From the IMG/VR virus record IMGVR_UViG_3300044858_001383, positions 1 to 20,876 of that record: DNA of 20,876 nt. The stretch is one strand, 5' to 3'. The notes beneath the pieces were generated by a model, which was not told the origin of the DNA, did not search any database, and saw nothing but the letters and a program-made list of their open reading frames with translations. Made by a program: the position numbers and the translations under genes. This DNA comes from a virus. Positions 13,845-20,297 of the stretch are shown piece after piece; positions within the stretch are counted from its first letter, which is position 1, and the number at the start of each line of letters is the position of its first letter.

Positions 13845-14144
13845 ATGGGTTACACAATCAACGACACCGACAACCGTTACAACGGATGGACTAATTACGC
13901 TACGTGGCGCGTCAATCTGGAGATATTCGACGGGTTCGACCCCTCTGACTATTTCTCAGGCTTTGACGCTGACGATATCGACGCATTGGCTGACGGCCTG
14001 TCTGACTACGCTGACCAAGTGTTGTTCGAGTGCGCTACCGTCGAGGGGTTAGCCGCTGACTATGCCCGCGCTTTCCTGTCGGACGTTAATTGGCGAGAGA
14101 TTGCCGAGCATATGTTGGACGCCATCAAGCAGGAGGCCGCATGA
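13845..14144 (+). CDS. Acidic phage protein with NGWTNYATW motif (99 aa)
   Basis: The ATG at 13845 is chosen because AGGAG lies 8 nt upstream; the ATG six bases earlier is only 2 nt from it. The product begins MGYTINDTDNRYNGWTNYAT and has a very acidic middle (DDIDALADGLSDYADQ). The NGWTNYxTWxVNL pattern is a widespread phage family (DUF7249-like, from memory), sometimes linked to host-takeover gene blocks. It is the first gene after ribozyme 2, and its stop overlaps the next start (ATGA) within AGGAGGCCGCATGA. Confidence 0.88.
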   Translation: MGYTINDTDNRYNGWTNYATWRVNLEIFDGFDPSDYFSGFDADDIDALADGLSDYADQVLFECATVEGLAADYARAFLSDVNWREIAEHMLDAIKQEAA

Positions 14145-14338
14145 ACCGCTTTACGGTCACGCTCTGCCGTGTAGAGCATCACGCCTATCAGTTAGAAGTC
14201 GAAGCCGCTACAGCCGAGGAAGCCCACGAGATAGCGGTGGAAACGTGGGACGACGACGACGAGGCGTTCGACCATCTCGGGGTGGTACACGCTGAGGACT
14301 TTATCGAAGACGTTAAAAAGAAAATGGAGGCCGCATGA
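14141..14338 (+). CDS. Small acidic DpnD/PcfM-like protein (65 aa)
   Basis: Start fixed by an ATGA overlap with the preceding gene and an AGGAGG RBS inside that gene's last codons. The product is MNRFTVTLCRVEHHAYQLEV, then EAATAEEAHEIAVETWDDDD and a Lys-rich end. A beta hairpin followed by a helix with xVEAxxxEEAxEIA recalls the DpnD/PcfM-like small-protein group; this is a pattern impression only. It resembles the gene at 14738, so the two may be paralogs. Confidence 0.8.
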   Translation: MNRFTVTLCRVEHHAYQLEVEAATAEEAHEIAVETWDDDDEAFDHLGVVHAEDFIEDVKKKMEAA

Positions 14339-14550
14339 AAATCGAAGTTATCGGAGCGCGTGGTAAGTACACGGGCGATCTACTCTCTGCCGCGCCTGAT
14401 CTTCTGGAGGCGTTACTACTTGCCCTGCCTTACGTTGAGGACGTATTGGACAATCCCGAGCAGTTGGCTTGCTTCAAAGCCGGAGTCGTCCAACGTGACG
14501 TTAAGGCCATCCGTTCTGCAATCTCAAAGGCTACCGGGGAGGCGTTATGA
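14335..14550 (+). CDS. Conserved small phage protein with SAAPDLLEAL motif (71 aa)
   Basis: ATGA overlap with the gene before and the gene after. The product contains GDLLSAAPDLLEALLLALPY and VVQRDVKAIRSAISKATGEA. LxxAAPDLLEAL...AIxxAxGE is a very common small phage protein pattern of unknown function, often found in early gene clusters. Predicted all-helical. Confidence 0.88.
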   Translation: MKIEVIGARGKYTGDLLSAAPDLLEALLLALPYVEDVLDNPEQLACFKAGVVQRDVKAIRSAISKATGEAL

Positions 14551-14741
14551 CGCGAGAGCAAATGATTGAGGCTTTGACGCTTGAAGCCGTCCAGTACATC
14601 TACGAAGCCGCCCTGCGAGGCGACACAGGCTTGCTAGGCGACTATCTGCAATTCGGCTTTGTCGGCTTTGACAACATGAGCGATTCTGACTTGCTGCTTG
14701 AATACGAGACCACCATCGGCGACGCGCAGGAGGCCGCATGA
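14547..14741 (+). CDS. Small acidic helical protein (64 aa)
   Basis: Coupled by ATGA to both neighbours. The product starts MTREQMIEALTLEAVQYIYE and ends with LLLEYETTIGDAQEAA, the final codons again forming the AGGAGGCCGCATGA joint. It is acidic and mostly helical. Family not recognised. Confidence 0.8.
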   Translation: MTREQMIEALTLEAVQYIYEAALRGDTGLLGDYLQFGFVGFDNMSDSDLLLEYETTIGDAQEAA

Positions 14742-14923
14742 AAACGTATGACGTGGTGCTATTCGCATCCATTCAGGAGATTGTGAGCGTACAGGCCAGA
14801 GACGAAGACGACGCTGCCGAGATCGCTCTGCAAATCGTGAAGGCTGGCTATACCGTCCACAGCGAACTGGATTGGGATGTCGAGGAAGTCAACATAGGAG
14901 ATCCTGCCGATGTCGCAGAATGA
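14738..14923 (+). CDS. Small acidic DpnD/PcfM-like protein (61 aa)
   Basis: ATGA-coupled start with AGGAGG. The product reads MKTYDVVLFASIQEIVSVQA, RDEDDAAEIALQIVKAGYTV and an acidic tail. The layout (two strands, then a helix with xVxARDEDDAAEIA) matches the gene at 14141, so they look like diverged paralogs. Its end overlaps the next gene by 14 nt. Confidence 0.82.
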   Translation: MKTYDVVLFASIQEIVSVQARDEDDAAEIALQIVKAGYTVHSELDWDVEEVNIGDPADVAE

Positions 14924-15119
14924 CCAGATACGCGCCGCCCTGATTCTAGGGCGGTCGCTCACCCCGCTCGATGCCTTGCAGGATTATGGATGTTTCAGGC
15001 TTGCCGCTCGGATTGCCGAATTAAGGCGAGAGGGGCTAGACATTGAGTGCAAAACGGAGACAACCAACGGCAAACGATATGCCCGTTATTTCCTGCGGAG
15101 GCCTTATGTCTCGTTATAA
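14910..15119 (+). CDS. Winged helix-turn-helix protein (69 aa)
   Basis: ATG at 14910 with AGGAG 9 nt upstream. The product is MSQNDQIRAALILGRSLTPL, then DALQDYGCFRLAARIAELRR and a beta wing (IECKTETTNGKRYARYFL). The pattern SLTPLDAL-xxxGCFRLAARIxELRxxG is typical of a small phage HTH family (HTH_39-like). It may regulate transcription or replication. It could be the binder of one of the operator arrays upstream of this operon, which is speculation. Confidence 0.88.
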   Translation: MSQNDQIRAALILGRSLTPLDALQDYGCFRLAARIAELRREGLDIECKTETTNGKRYARYFLRRPYVSL

Positions 15120-15234
15120 ACTTTGGCGCAAACTGACTAGGTGGTTTGGCCGTGGCTTGATCGACTGGCGCGAGGTGCCACCGCCTAACGTCCGCTCTAG
15201 CCGCGCACAGCACCCATTGTCCAACTATTGGTGA
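15106..15234 (+). CDS. Tiny basic protein (42 aa)
   Basis: ATG at 15106 with GGAGG 5 nt upstream, overlapping the previous stop by 14 nt. The product is MSRYKLWRKLTRWFGRGLID, then WREVPPPNVRSSRAQHPLSN and YW. It is a Trp/Arg/Lys-rich amphipathic N-terminus that could associate with membrane or DNA. Unknown family. Confidence 0.6.
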   Translation: MSRYKLWRKLTRWFGRGLIDWREVPPPNVRSSRAQHPLSNYW

Positions 15235-15237
15235 CTT

Positions 15238-15447
15238 ATGGAAAAACCACACTTTCCAACCATCGCAGAACTAGAAGCGCTCTTCACAGACGGCAGCACA
15301 CCCCTGACCTACCGCGCACCCCCTAACCCTGCGCGGCTCCAGACGGCTGTGCGGGCGTTTATCAGCGCATGGGACGACGACTTGACGGTTAGGGAACTCG
15401 CGCCTTTCGTCGAGGAAGTGCGCCGAGCATTGGAGGGGCGACCGTGA
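15238..15447 (+). CDS. Hypothetical protein (69 aa)
   Basis: ATG 3 nt after the preceding TGA; no clear separate RBS, so probably coupled. The product begins MEKPHFPTIAELEALFTDGS, contains ARLQTAVRAFISAWDDDLTV and ends with VEEVRRALEGRP. Mostly helical, acidic. Its stop overlaps the next GTG (GTGA). Confidence 0.75.
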   Translation: MEKPHFPTIAELEALFTDGSTPLTYRAPPNPARLQTAVRAFISAWDDDLTVRELAPFVEEVRRALEGRP

Positions 15448-15578
15448 CCGAGTTTCATGAACGATGGGGGATGACCCCATCTTACCCACGGCTGACCCGT
15501 TGCACCCGTCGATATTGGGTGACATATCTGGGCAGGTGTATTGACACGGCGAGGGCGACACTATGGCGGGATTCCTGA
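15444..15578 (+). CDS. Tiny basic protein (44 aa), GTG start
   Basis: GTG at 15444 overlaps the previous stop (GTGA), with GGAGG 8 nt upstream that is encoded in the previous gene. The product is VTEFHERWGMTPSYPRLTRC, then TRRYWVTYLGRCIDTARATL and WRDS. It is rich in Arg, Trp and Tyr. Unknown family. The coupling and the RBS are the main support. Confidence 0.55.
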   Translation: MTEFHERWGMTPSYPRLTRCTRRYWVTYLGRCIDTARATLWRDS

Positions 15579-15625
15579 TAGCCGTCGCCTTGACGGTATT
15601 CGCGTCGATATTGTTCGACGATTAA
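15563..15625 (+). CDS. Possible 20-aa membrane micropeptide
   Basis: ATG at 15563 with GAGGG about 7 nt upstream, overlapping the previous gene by 16 nt. The product MAGFLIAVALTVFASILFDD is a single hydrophobic helix with an acidic end. It is the last frame before the terminator hairpin. The size is at the limit of what can be supported. Confidence 0.4.
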   Translation: MAGFLIAVALTVFASILFDD

Positions 15626-15627
15626 CG

Positions 15628-15648
15628 GAGGGGGCTTCGCGCCCCCTC
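15628..15648. terminator. GC-rich hairpin between convergent operons
   Basis: Arms GAGGGGGC (15628-15635) and GCCCCCTC (15641-15648) with loop TTCGC lie between the end of the rightward operon and the end of the leftward helicase gene. The following TCTCATTT is only moderately T-rich, so it is a plausible but not ideal intrinsic terminator. Being symmetric, it could act in both directions. Confidence 0.65.
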
Positions 15649-15650
15649 TC

Positions 15651-16976
15651 TCATTTCACCATTTGAAGGTCGGGCTTACCCTCGACCATCGCCCGGATGT
15701 CTGACTTGCTGCGGTCTGCTAACTCGGGAGCCACCCACAAGTGTTTCGGCGTCTGATATTCGCGGCTCATTACCCGGCCAATATCCTTCCAGCCGCTCTC
15801 CCGCAGGGCGACAAATAACGTCTCACGAGACGGTTTATGGCCGTCCGTACCTGCGGCAATACCAGACAGCACCTCCGACCACGGAGAGCCTATAACGCCT
15901 CTGGCGAACACTCCGCGACGTTGCCGCACCATGTCAGCGATGAAAGCCTCGCCGCCGCTCATGCCAAGATCAACCATCGCCAATTTCGCGTCAGTCAGTG
16001 GCGGCACGGCTCCGGGGTTGAACGCGCTAACGTCCCGCGCATCGAGGTAACCCGCCACAGCCTCGAACCCACCCTTGCCGTACCAATCCCACAGCCGTGC
16101 GGCTTCGTCGTCCGGTAGGCGTGGCGCTTGCGACCAGATGACGAACCAGCGCCTATCGTCAGCCGGAATCGTAATAGGCGCTCGGTCATTGCTGAACGCC
16201 AGCACGAAGATACGGTTGACCACATAGTACGGATGCTGCTGTTTCTTGTTTACCAGCAGCAATTCAGGCGGCGCAGCGATCACGGGCTTCAGGTTGTTCT
16301 CCATCGCCCTGCGGTCATCGCCCTTGCGGTATCGGATCTCGTTTAGCACGATCACCTCGGACTCGTAGGTATAGCCCCACGAGCCAGCGACCTCTTCAGC
16401 CCTAGCCACGGCTATGTTTTTCAGCGAACCGCCGCCAATAGACCACAGGAAAGGCGCCCAGAGCGTGTCTTTACCGCCACCCGGCAAGCCCGTATGCAGC
16501 ACGGCGTGGTTAATCTTGCGCTGTGGGTTCTGGCGCTTGTAGGCCATCACGTTCAGCACATGCTCGCGCTCGAAGTCGGTCGGAATCATCCGATGCAAGT
16601 GGTTTAGCCACAGCGAGACATCCGCGCTCTGTGCGGCTGGCCTTGAGTCTTTCCACTTGTTGACGTAGCCCACCCCGGCTTTCTTCAGCAACTCAGTTTC
16701 ACCCGGCGCATACGTCAGGGCGTTAGCGACGTAACTACCCATCGCAGCCCGGTTCTCATCGAAGAACGTAGCCGCCTCAATGCGTCTAGCCTTGTTGTGT
16801 ACGGAGTAACACGGCGTACCCCGAAACAGGGCGTTAAACGTCTGCCGGGAATAGTCCTGATGCGTCTTCACATCGAAAAACAGGTCGCCTTCGGCAACGT
16901 AAACGAATCGTTTAAACCAGTCGGCCGGTGCCAACTGCGATACATCACCATCCGCGAGACTTTCGTATTCATCCAT
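15651..16976 (-). CDS. DUF5906-type replicative helicase (SF3-like ATPase)
   Basis: 441 residues from the ATG at 16976; an in-frame GTG at 17006 would add ten residues. A P-loop lies at about 163-170 (GLPGGGKD), a Walker B-like VIVLNE at 208-213, and a sensor/arginine-finger region FSNDRAPITIPADDRRWFVI around 261-280. This order matches the helicase half of phage primase-helicases (DUF5906 / NrS-1 polymerase-like helicase). No primase catalytic motifs are seen in the ~150 N-terminal residues, so the primase must be elsewhere or absent. It unwinds DNA for phage replication. Last gene of the leftward operon, preceded by a structured leader. Confidence 0.92.
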   Translation of the reverse strand: MDEYESLADGDVSQLAPADWFKRFVYVAEGDLFFDVKTHQDYSRQTFNALFRGTPCYSVHNKARRIEAATFFDENRAAMGSYVANALTYAPGETELLKKAGVGYVNKWKDSRPAAQSADVSLWLNHLHRMIPTDFEREHVLNVMAYKRQNPQRKINHAVLHTGLPGGGKDTLWAPFLWSIGGGSLKNIAVARAEEVAGSWGYTYESEVIVLNEIRYRKGDDRRAMENNLKPVIAAPPELLLVNKKQQHPYYVVNRIFVLAFSNDRAPITIPADDRRWFVIWSQAPRLPDDEAARLWDWYGKGGFEAVAGYLDARDVSAFNPGAVPPLTDAKLAMVDLGMSGGEAFIADMVRQRRGVFARGVIGSPWSEVLSGIAAGTDGHKPSRETLFVALRESGWKDIGRVMSREYQTPKHLWVAPELADRSKSDIRAMVEGKPDLQMVK

Positions 16977-16980
16977 TGCA

Positions 16981-17013
16981 TTACCCCACTGGTCTGCTAT
17001 TCTCACGGAGCAT
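16981..17013 (-). CDS. Ten-codon leader ORF before the helicase
   Basis: ATG (17011-17013) with GGAG 9 nt upstream encodes MLRENSRPVG and stops at TAA, 4 nt before the helicase ATG. The GGAG-N9-ATG spacing matches that of several good genes in this phage. The leader is in another frame from the helicase, so it may couple translation to it. Whether it is translated cannot be told from sequence alone. Confidence 0.4.
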   Translation of the reverse strand: MLRENSRPVG

Positions 17014-17029
17014 TGCTTGATTCTCCGTG
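17004..17029 (-). promoter_or_regulatory. Hairpin hiding the leader ribosome site upstream of the helicase
   Basis: On the transcribed (minus) strand CACGGAG (17029-17023) and CTCCGTG (17010-17004) form a perfect 7-bp stem. The loop is 12 nt. The GGAG ribosome site is inside the 5' arm and the leader AUG is at the 3' edge of the loop. This arrangement could limit translation of the leader and, by coupling, the helicase. Confidence 0.5.
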
Positions 17030-17050
17030 TAATTCTCCTAGAGAGTCCTT

Positions 17051-17076
17051 AGCCCCACTTCGGTGGGGCTTTTTTT
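17051..17076 (+). terminator. Strong intrinsic terminator, plus strand
   Basis: AGCCCCAC (17051-17058), loop TTCG, GTGGGGCT (17063-17070) followed by seven T: a textbook rho-independent terminator reading rightward. It lies between two leftward genes, so it would stop antisense RNA or readthrough from the rightward operon. Read leftward, it lacks a U-run, but the stem sits just after the stop codon of the 106-aa gene and could still weaken transcription or protect RNA ends. Confidence 0.85.
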
Positions 17077-17395
17077 ATGGACTGCCCATTCGTCGGTTTG
17101 CCGAGATGGTTCGCCAAGTGTCGAGGACGATGCGCTCTGTCTCGCGCTTATTCGCCATCTTCGAGTACAGCGCCACAGCCGCACAGTATCGCTCATGCGC
17201 TTCCTTAGTGGCGTGGTGGGTCGCGGCAATCGCTTGCCGCTCCGCCACCGTACCCTCGGCATGAGTGAAGACGGCCTCACGGGTCGCCTTCCAGCCATAC
17301 TCAGCACGCTCCATCTCAGCCTTTGCCAGCGCACACGGCTCGTCTGTATCGACGAGGTACCGCAGCGCTTTCTCGGCTCTTTCTTCGCTAATCAT
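17075..17395 (-). CDS. Conserved small helical phage protein (106 aa)
   Basis: Start ATG overlaps the DUF736-like stop (TAATG, 17393-17397). The product begins MISEERAEKALRYLVDTDEP and contains CALAKAEMERAEYGWKATRE, HATKEAHERYCAAVALYSKM and RETERIVLDTWRTISANRR. The pattern ALRYLxxTDEP-xAxxKAxMERAE...KRETE-xIV-xxWR-xxxANRR is a recurrent all-helical phage protein found in recombination/replication operons, of unknown function. Stop TAA lies just before the terminator hairpin at 17051-17076. Confidence 0.88.
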   Translation of the reverse strand: MISEERAEKALRYLVDTDEPCALAKAEMERAEYGWKATREAVFTHAEGTVAERQAIAATHHATKEAHERYCAAVALYSKMANKRETERIVLDTWRTISANRRMGSP

Positions 17396-17667
17396 TAGAA
17401 GCCCAACGGATCGTTAAGGTCAGCCTTTGACCAGTTGTCCTCGGTCAACGTACCGGCAGGCGGTGCCTTCTGCGGCATCTGTTGGCCTTCCTTTAACTGG
17501 ACGCTAATAGACAAAAAATTGTTACCGGCTTTCGAGGACTTCTTCCAGGCAGACAGTTTGTATTCCACGCCGCCGACGTTCAGGTCGCCGGTAAAGTCTG
17601 GGCGCTTTTCGTTGCCCTTCTTGTCATTCGGGAACAGCACGCCACGGTTAGTGTTGTCATAGTTCAC
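17395..17667 (-). CDS. DUF736-like protein (90 aa)
   Basis: The product starts MNYDNTNRGVLFPNDKKGNE and contains FTGDLNVGGVEYKLSAWKKS and GNNFLSISVQLKEG. The pattern YDNTNRGxLFxNDKK...HPDxxGxxxVxGxExxLSAWxKxSxKGxxFLSxSV is the DUF736 family, a small OB-like beta protein found on phages and plasmids beside replication or recombination genes. A single-stranded DNA-binding helper role fits the context (exonuclease upstream, helicase downstream) but is inference. Its start overlaps the exonuclease stop (ATGA, 17664-17667). Confidence 0.88.
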   Translation of the reverse strand: MNYDNTNRGVLFPNDKKGNEKRPDFTGDLNVGGVEYKLSAWKKSSKAGNNFLSISVQLKEGQQMPQKAPPAGTLTEDNWSKADLNDPLGF

Positions 17668-18275
17668 AGAGTCATCTCCTTCAATTTAGAAACTTTAGCA
17701 TCCAACTCGACCAAAAAATCCTTTACCTCTTTTTCCAAAAGCGTAATGCAATCTGTATCCCGAGGGATACGCACTACCAACAGTTGTAACTCCTCGGGCA
17801 TCCTCGGATCGTATGAAACCCAATCGCACCAGTCCGTACCCGTGCAAGCCATCTGCCATTGCATCTGATAAAAATATTTCTGCGGCGGGTCACGCTCAAA
17901 GAGGTACTCGATGTGCGTAGCCGTAGACGGGCACTTGATCTCGACGCAGCCATTCACGCCCACCAATCCGTCAGGGCTAGCGCCTGCCATCTCGATTGCA
18001 GGGTGATTGATAAACCCCACCTCAGTAACAAGTTCGCCCACTTTGGCGCTGTAAGCGTCACGGGCTGCCCCTTCCTGCTCAACGCCCCATTCCATCGCGG
18101 CATTGCTAAACCCTTCGGTCGGCTTGCCGGTCAGTCGTTCGCATACCAGTTGTGCCATGTAGTTGTTACGAGTCGCGGCGTAGCCGGTTCTCGTGCGTGC
18201 CACTACGTCAGCCACCTTCGAGGCAGTCACCTTGCCCAACCTGGCGGCGTGCCATTCTGTTGTCCTTTGCTCCAT
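17664..18275 (-). CDS. YqaJ-type (lambda exonuclease-like) recombination nuclease
   Basis: 203 residues from the ATG at 18275, which shares a base with the previous stop (TGATG) and has AGGAG 7 nt upstream; a GTG one codon earlier is less likely. Residues 1-25 (EQRTTEWHAARLGKVTASKV) and the helix EWGVEQEGAARDAY match the family. The PD-(D/E)XK centre is AGASPDGLVG (Asp102) and CVEIKCPS (Glu112, Lys114). It digests one strand from a double-strand end, giving the single strand that the ERF protein encoded upstream anneals. The pair forms a Red-like recombination module. Confidence 0.95.
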   Translation of the reverse strand: MEQRTTEWHAARLGKVTASKVADVVARTRTGYAATRNNYMAQLVCERLTGKPTEGFSNAAMEWGVEQEGAARDAYSAKVGELVTEVGFINHPAIEMAGASPDGLVGVNGCVEIKCPSTATHIEYLFERDPPQKYFYQMQWQMACTGTDWCDWVSYDPRMPEELQLLVVRIPRDTDCITLLEKEVKDFLVELDAKVSKLKEMTL

Positions 18276-18499
18276 CACTCTTCTCCTGTCTCCATGAGAC
18301 GTTTAAGTTCTCGACACTCTCGTTCCAATCGAACAGCCTTTTCAGTCAGCGCAAGCACTTGGTCTAGTGCTTGATCCCGCTGCTCCAGTACGCGCTTCAA
18401 CTTCTCGGCCAACGCTTGCGATAGTTCCGACGAGTCAGGGATCGCCATTGTGTGACCGATGATTTCGTAATCCGACATCAGCGCGTAATAGGGAGTCAT
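18275..18499 (-). CDS. Small coiled-coil protein (74 aa)
   Basis: ATG (18497-18499) overlaps the previous stop (ATGA). The product is MTPYYALMSDYEIIGHTMAI, then a long charged helix (SQALAEKLKRVLEQRDQALD, QVLALTEKAVRLERECRELK). It is a clear coiled coil over residues 30-70. It could be an oligomerisation or accessory subunit for the recombination proteins; unknown. Confidence 0.8.
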   Translation of the reverse strand: MTPYYALMSDYEIIGHTMAIPDSSELSQALAEKLKRVLEQRDQALDQVLALTEKAVRLERECRELKRLMETGEE

Positions 18500-18720
18500 T
18501 GCAGTTCACCTTGCTTCCAGAGCAGATAGTCGTACTGCTTTATCCCTCGATGCAGGGCGGAGGCCATGTGCATAGGCTTCAGCCCCCACTCATCAGCCAG
18601 CGGTCTGTAATTGATACGCTTCTTATTAGCCTTCGCTTTGGCTCTACGTTCACGCAGCACTTTGTACTGCTCAAACGTAATGCCAGGGTTGTAACGCGAC
18701 GGTTTGGTGTAAGTTTTCAT
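18496..18720 (-). CDS. Small basic HTH-like protein (74 aa)
   Basis: The start is taken at the ATG 18720, 4 nt after the previous stop; an in-frame start at 18819 would overlap the upstream gene by ~95 nt. The product begins MKTYTKPSRYNPGITFEQYK, has a Lys/Arg-rich helix (RERRAKAKANKKRINYRPLA) and ends DEWGLKPMHMASALHRGIKQ plus a short tail. The last part looks like a helix-turn-helix. DNA binding is likely; the exact role is unknown. Confidence 0.8.
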   Translation of the reverse strand: MKTYTKPSRYNPGITFEQYKVLRERRAKAKANKKRINYRPLADEWGLKPMHMASALHRGIKQYDYLLWKQGELQ

Positions 18721-18724
18721 AACT

Positions 18725-19219
18725 TCACGGATACTTTTCCAATCGTAGGTGTTGAGGGGAAATAACTCGTGTGGTTTCGGAATAATCTGAAGGTGTCGCC
18801 TTCTCCCATGCCAAGTCATGCGGCAACCAACCCAAAATCTCTACAGCGCGTATTTCTGGCATGACGGGTTTGGCGACGAACAACACCAAGCCTTTGCCAA
18901 CTTGATGCTGGCGCACAGCGGCAGTGTTACTGGTTCGCACGCGGCGAACCTCAATGTTTCTGCCAACGTCCGGCCAATCCTTATAGAGTTGGTGATCGCG
19001 GGCATCCCATACGTGAGCGTGCCAATAACGATTGGTGTACTTGGCTACGGCTAACTCTGCCGCACAAGCGGCCACCTGTGCCGTGCGGTCATCTTCCATG
19101 CGCTTCGGGTCGTAATGCAGGGCGTCTTGGCTATCCCATCGCGCTGAACATCGTCGAGCGCCGACAAGGTTTACCAAGTCGTATTCCCACCGCTCTAATT
19201 CAATGATGGGGTAACTCAT
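18725..19219 (-). CDS. Conserved phage protein, possible PD-(D/E)XK fold (164 aa)
   Basis: ATG overlaps the previous stop (ATGA). The middle reads AAELAVAKYTNRYWHAHVWD, then DWPDVGRNIEVRRVRTSNTA and KGLVLFVAKPVMPEIRAVEI, ending with HDLAWEKATPSDY. The order E..AVAKY...PDVG..IEVR...LVLF.A..P...I.GW is a recurrent phage family; the PDVGxxIEVR stretch looks like the acid pair plus strand of restriction-endonuclease-like folds, with Arg in place of the usual Lys. Nuclease activity is therefore only possible. It lies in the recombination operon. Confidence 0.85.
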   Translation of the reverse strand: MSYPIIELERWEYDLVNLVGARRCSARWDSQDALHYDPKRMEDDRTAQVAACAAELAVAKYTNRYWHAHVWDARDHQLYKDWPDVGRNIEVRRVRTSNTAAVRQHQVGKGLVLFVAKPVMPEIRAVEILGWLPHDLAWEKATPSDYSETTRVISPQHLRLEKYP

Positions 19220-19527
19220 AACTCTGGCACCTCATACCATTTCAGAATGATTTTGGCGGCATCGCGGTGGTCTTTCATCACGCGAATGTCTTTCGCTTTG
19301 TTCTTCTCAAAGAACCCGTTGGGACATGCGCCAGCCTCGCGCTCTGCAATCATGTCATCCATCGTTTGAATGGTGTTTGTCAGAGACCAAGCCACGATGT
19401 ATGTCTCCACATCGCTTAGTATTTGTTTCACAAGTCGCTGCTCTTTCAATTTGAGGCCAACTTGCTTTTCTTTTCGCTGAACAGGCTCAGATGCACCTTT
19501 CGCTCGCTTGCGTTTAGACTTTTCCAT
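19216..19527 (-). CDS. Basic helical hypothetical protein (103 aa)
   Basis: ATG at 19527 with a weak GGA upstream; the frame overlaps the end of the ERF gene by 82 nt, unusually long here. The product begins MEKSKRKRAKGASEPVQRKE, a disordered basic tail, then helices (LVKQILSDVETYIVAWSLTN) and MKDHRDAAKIILKWYEVPE. If the true start is internal, the basic tail would be lost. Family not recognised. Confidence 0.72.
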   Translation of the reverse strand: MEKSKRKRAKGASEPVQRKEKQVGLKLKEQRLVKQILSDVETYIVAWSLTNTIQTMDDMIAEREAGACPNGFFEKNKAKDIRVMKDHRDAAKIILKWYEVPEL

Positions 19528-20027
19528 ATTCCGTTTAACTCCTCGATAGTGGCTGCTAGTTGTACTGCCGCCTCAACGGCAGGGTCGGTCGTGGCTGCGG
19601 CGACTTCATGCGTCTGTGAGTCAGCATCGTTGTCGCCTTCAGTCGGGATGCAGAACGCTTGAAAGGCGGCGTACTTGTAAGCGGCAGACATGGCTTTGTT
19701 ACTGGCCTTATCGCCCGAGTCCATCGCCTCGCCTACGGTAATGACCGTGTGCTTGCTACCGTCTTCGGCGGCTACGAAATCAAACTCTACGGTCAGCGTG
19801 ACGTAGAACAGCGCCGTGCCTTGGCGGTTCTGGCGCTCAATAACCTGTCGGTCAGTCACGCGAGGCAAGATGCACAGGCCGTGCTTTGACAGCAGCGGCG
19901 AGAGCGCACCGTACACAGCGTCAATGCCACGGAACGCGTAGCCCTGCGACTGGTTCTTGCTGTCTTTGCTGATGCCGATCTTGGATAGTTCGGCGGTGAC
20001 AGCGGCAATCTTCTCGTAGACCTTCAT
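19446..20027 (-). CDS. erf: ERF-family single-strand annealing recombinase
   Basis: 193 residues. The ERF core is evident: MKVYEKIAAVTAELSKIGIS, then QGYAFRGIDAVYGALSPLLS, the beta strands ALFYVTLTVEFDFVA, and GEAMDSGDKASNKAMSAAYK followed by YAAFQAFCIPTEG. P22 Erf-like proteins form rings that anneal complementary single strands. With the YqaJ nuclease encoded downstream it makes a recombination pair. The C-terminal ~50 residues are variable and Ala/Glu-rich. ATGA overlap with the gene upstream. Confidence 0.95.
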   Translation of the reverse strand: MKVYEKIAAVTAELSKIGISKDSKNQSQGYAFRGIDAVYGALSPLLSKHGLCILPRVTDRQVIERQNRQGTALFYVTLTVEFDFVAAEDGSKHTVITVGEAMDSGDKASNKAMSAAYKYAAFQAFCIPTEGDNDADSQTHEVAAATTDPAVEAAVQLAATIEELNGIWKSLNASERKVHLSLFSEKKSKLASN

Positions 20028-20236
20028 TGCGGGTTCCTCAGTTTGGCCGATGCGGCGTCAATCGCAGCAATGCACTCGGCAAACGCTTGGTGCAGTTTGA
20101 AAGCGCCTTCGGCTTCGATGCGGTTGAGTTCGTTTAAGCCTTCGATGACGTTGAAGGCGGCGTGTTCGGCGCGGCAGTGCAACTCCATGAGTCGGTCGCG
20201 TTCCTGCTCGGCCAAGATTTGATAATCGTTTTCCAT
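20024..20236 (-). CDS. Small helical protein, first gene of the leftward operon (70 aa)
   Basis: The ATG at 20236 is chosen because GGAGAAA lies 6 nt upstream; an ATG at 20248 (74 aa) and a TTG at 20257 lack such a site. The product begins MENDYQILAEQERDRLMELH and has helices (HAAFNVIEGLNELNRIEAEG; AFAECIAAIDAASAKLRNPQ). Predicted helical, acidic. It couples to erf by ATGA. Unknown role. Confidence 0.8.
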   Translation of the reverse strand: MENDYQILAEQERDRLMELHCRAEHAAFNVIEGLNELNRIEAEGAFKLHQAFAECIAAIDAASAKLRNPQ

Positions 20237-20269
20237 GTCTTTCTCCATCGGGGCCAATCCCCGAAGTGC

Positions 20270-20297
20270 AGTATACTCCCGTTGACGATCATGTCAA
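20270..20297 (-). promoter_or_regulatory. Leftward promoter of the recombination/replication operon
   Basis: On the minus strand TTGACA (20297-20292), a 16-bp spacer and TATACT (20275-20270): perfect -35 and 5/6 -10. The -10 is 33 bp from the chosen start at 20236. The -35 lies inside the palindrome at 20281-20298, so a bound repressor would block it. Confidence 0.85.

Noticed and set aside
16977-17006. GTG start for the helicase
   Set aside because: The nearest GGAG is 16 nt away and fits the leader ATG instead; still possible, so noted in the helicase entry.
20162-20290. Longer version of the Cro-like frame
   Set aside because: It would read through the operator and both promoters and overlap the opposite-strand gene.
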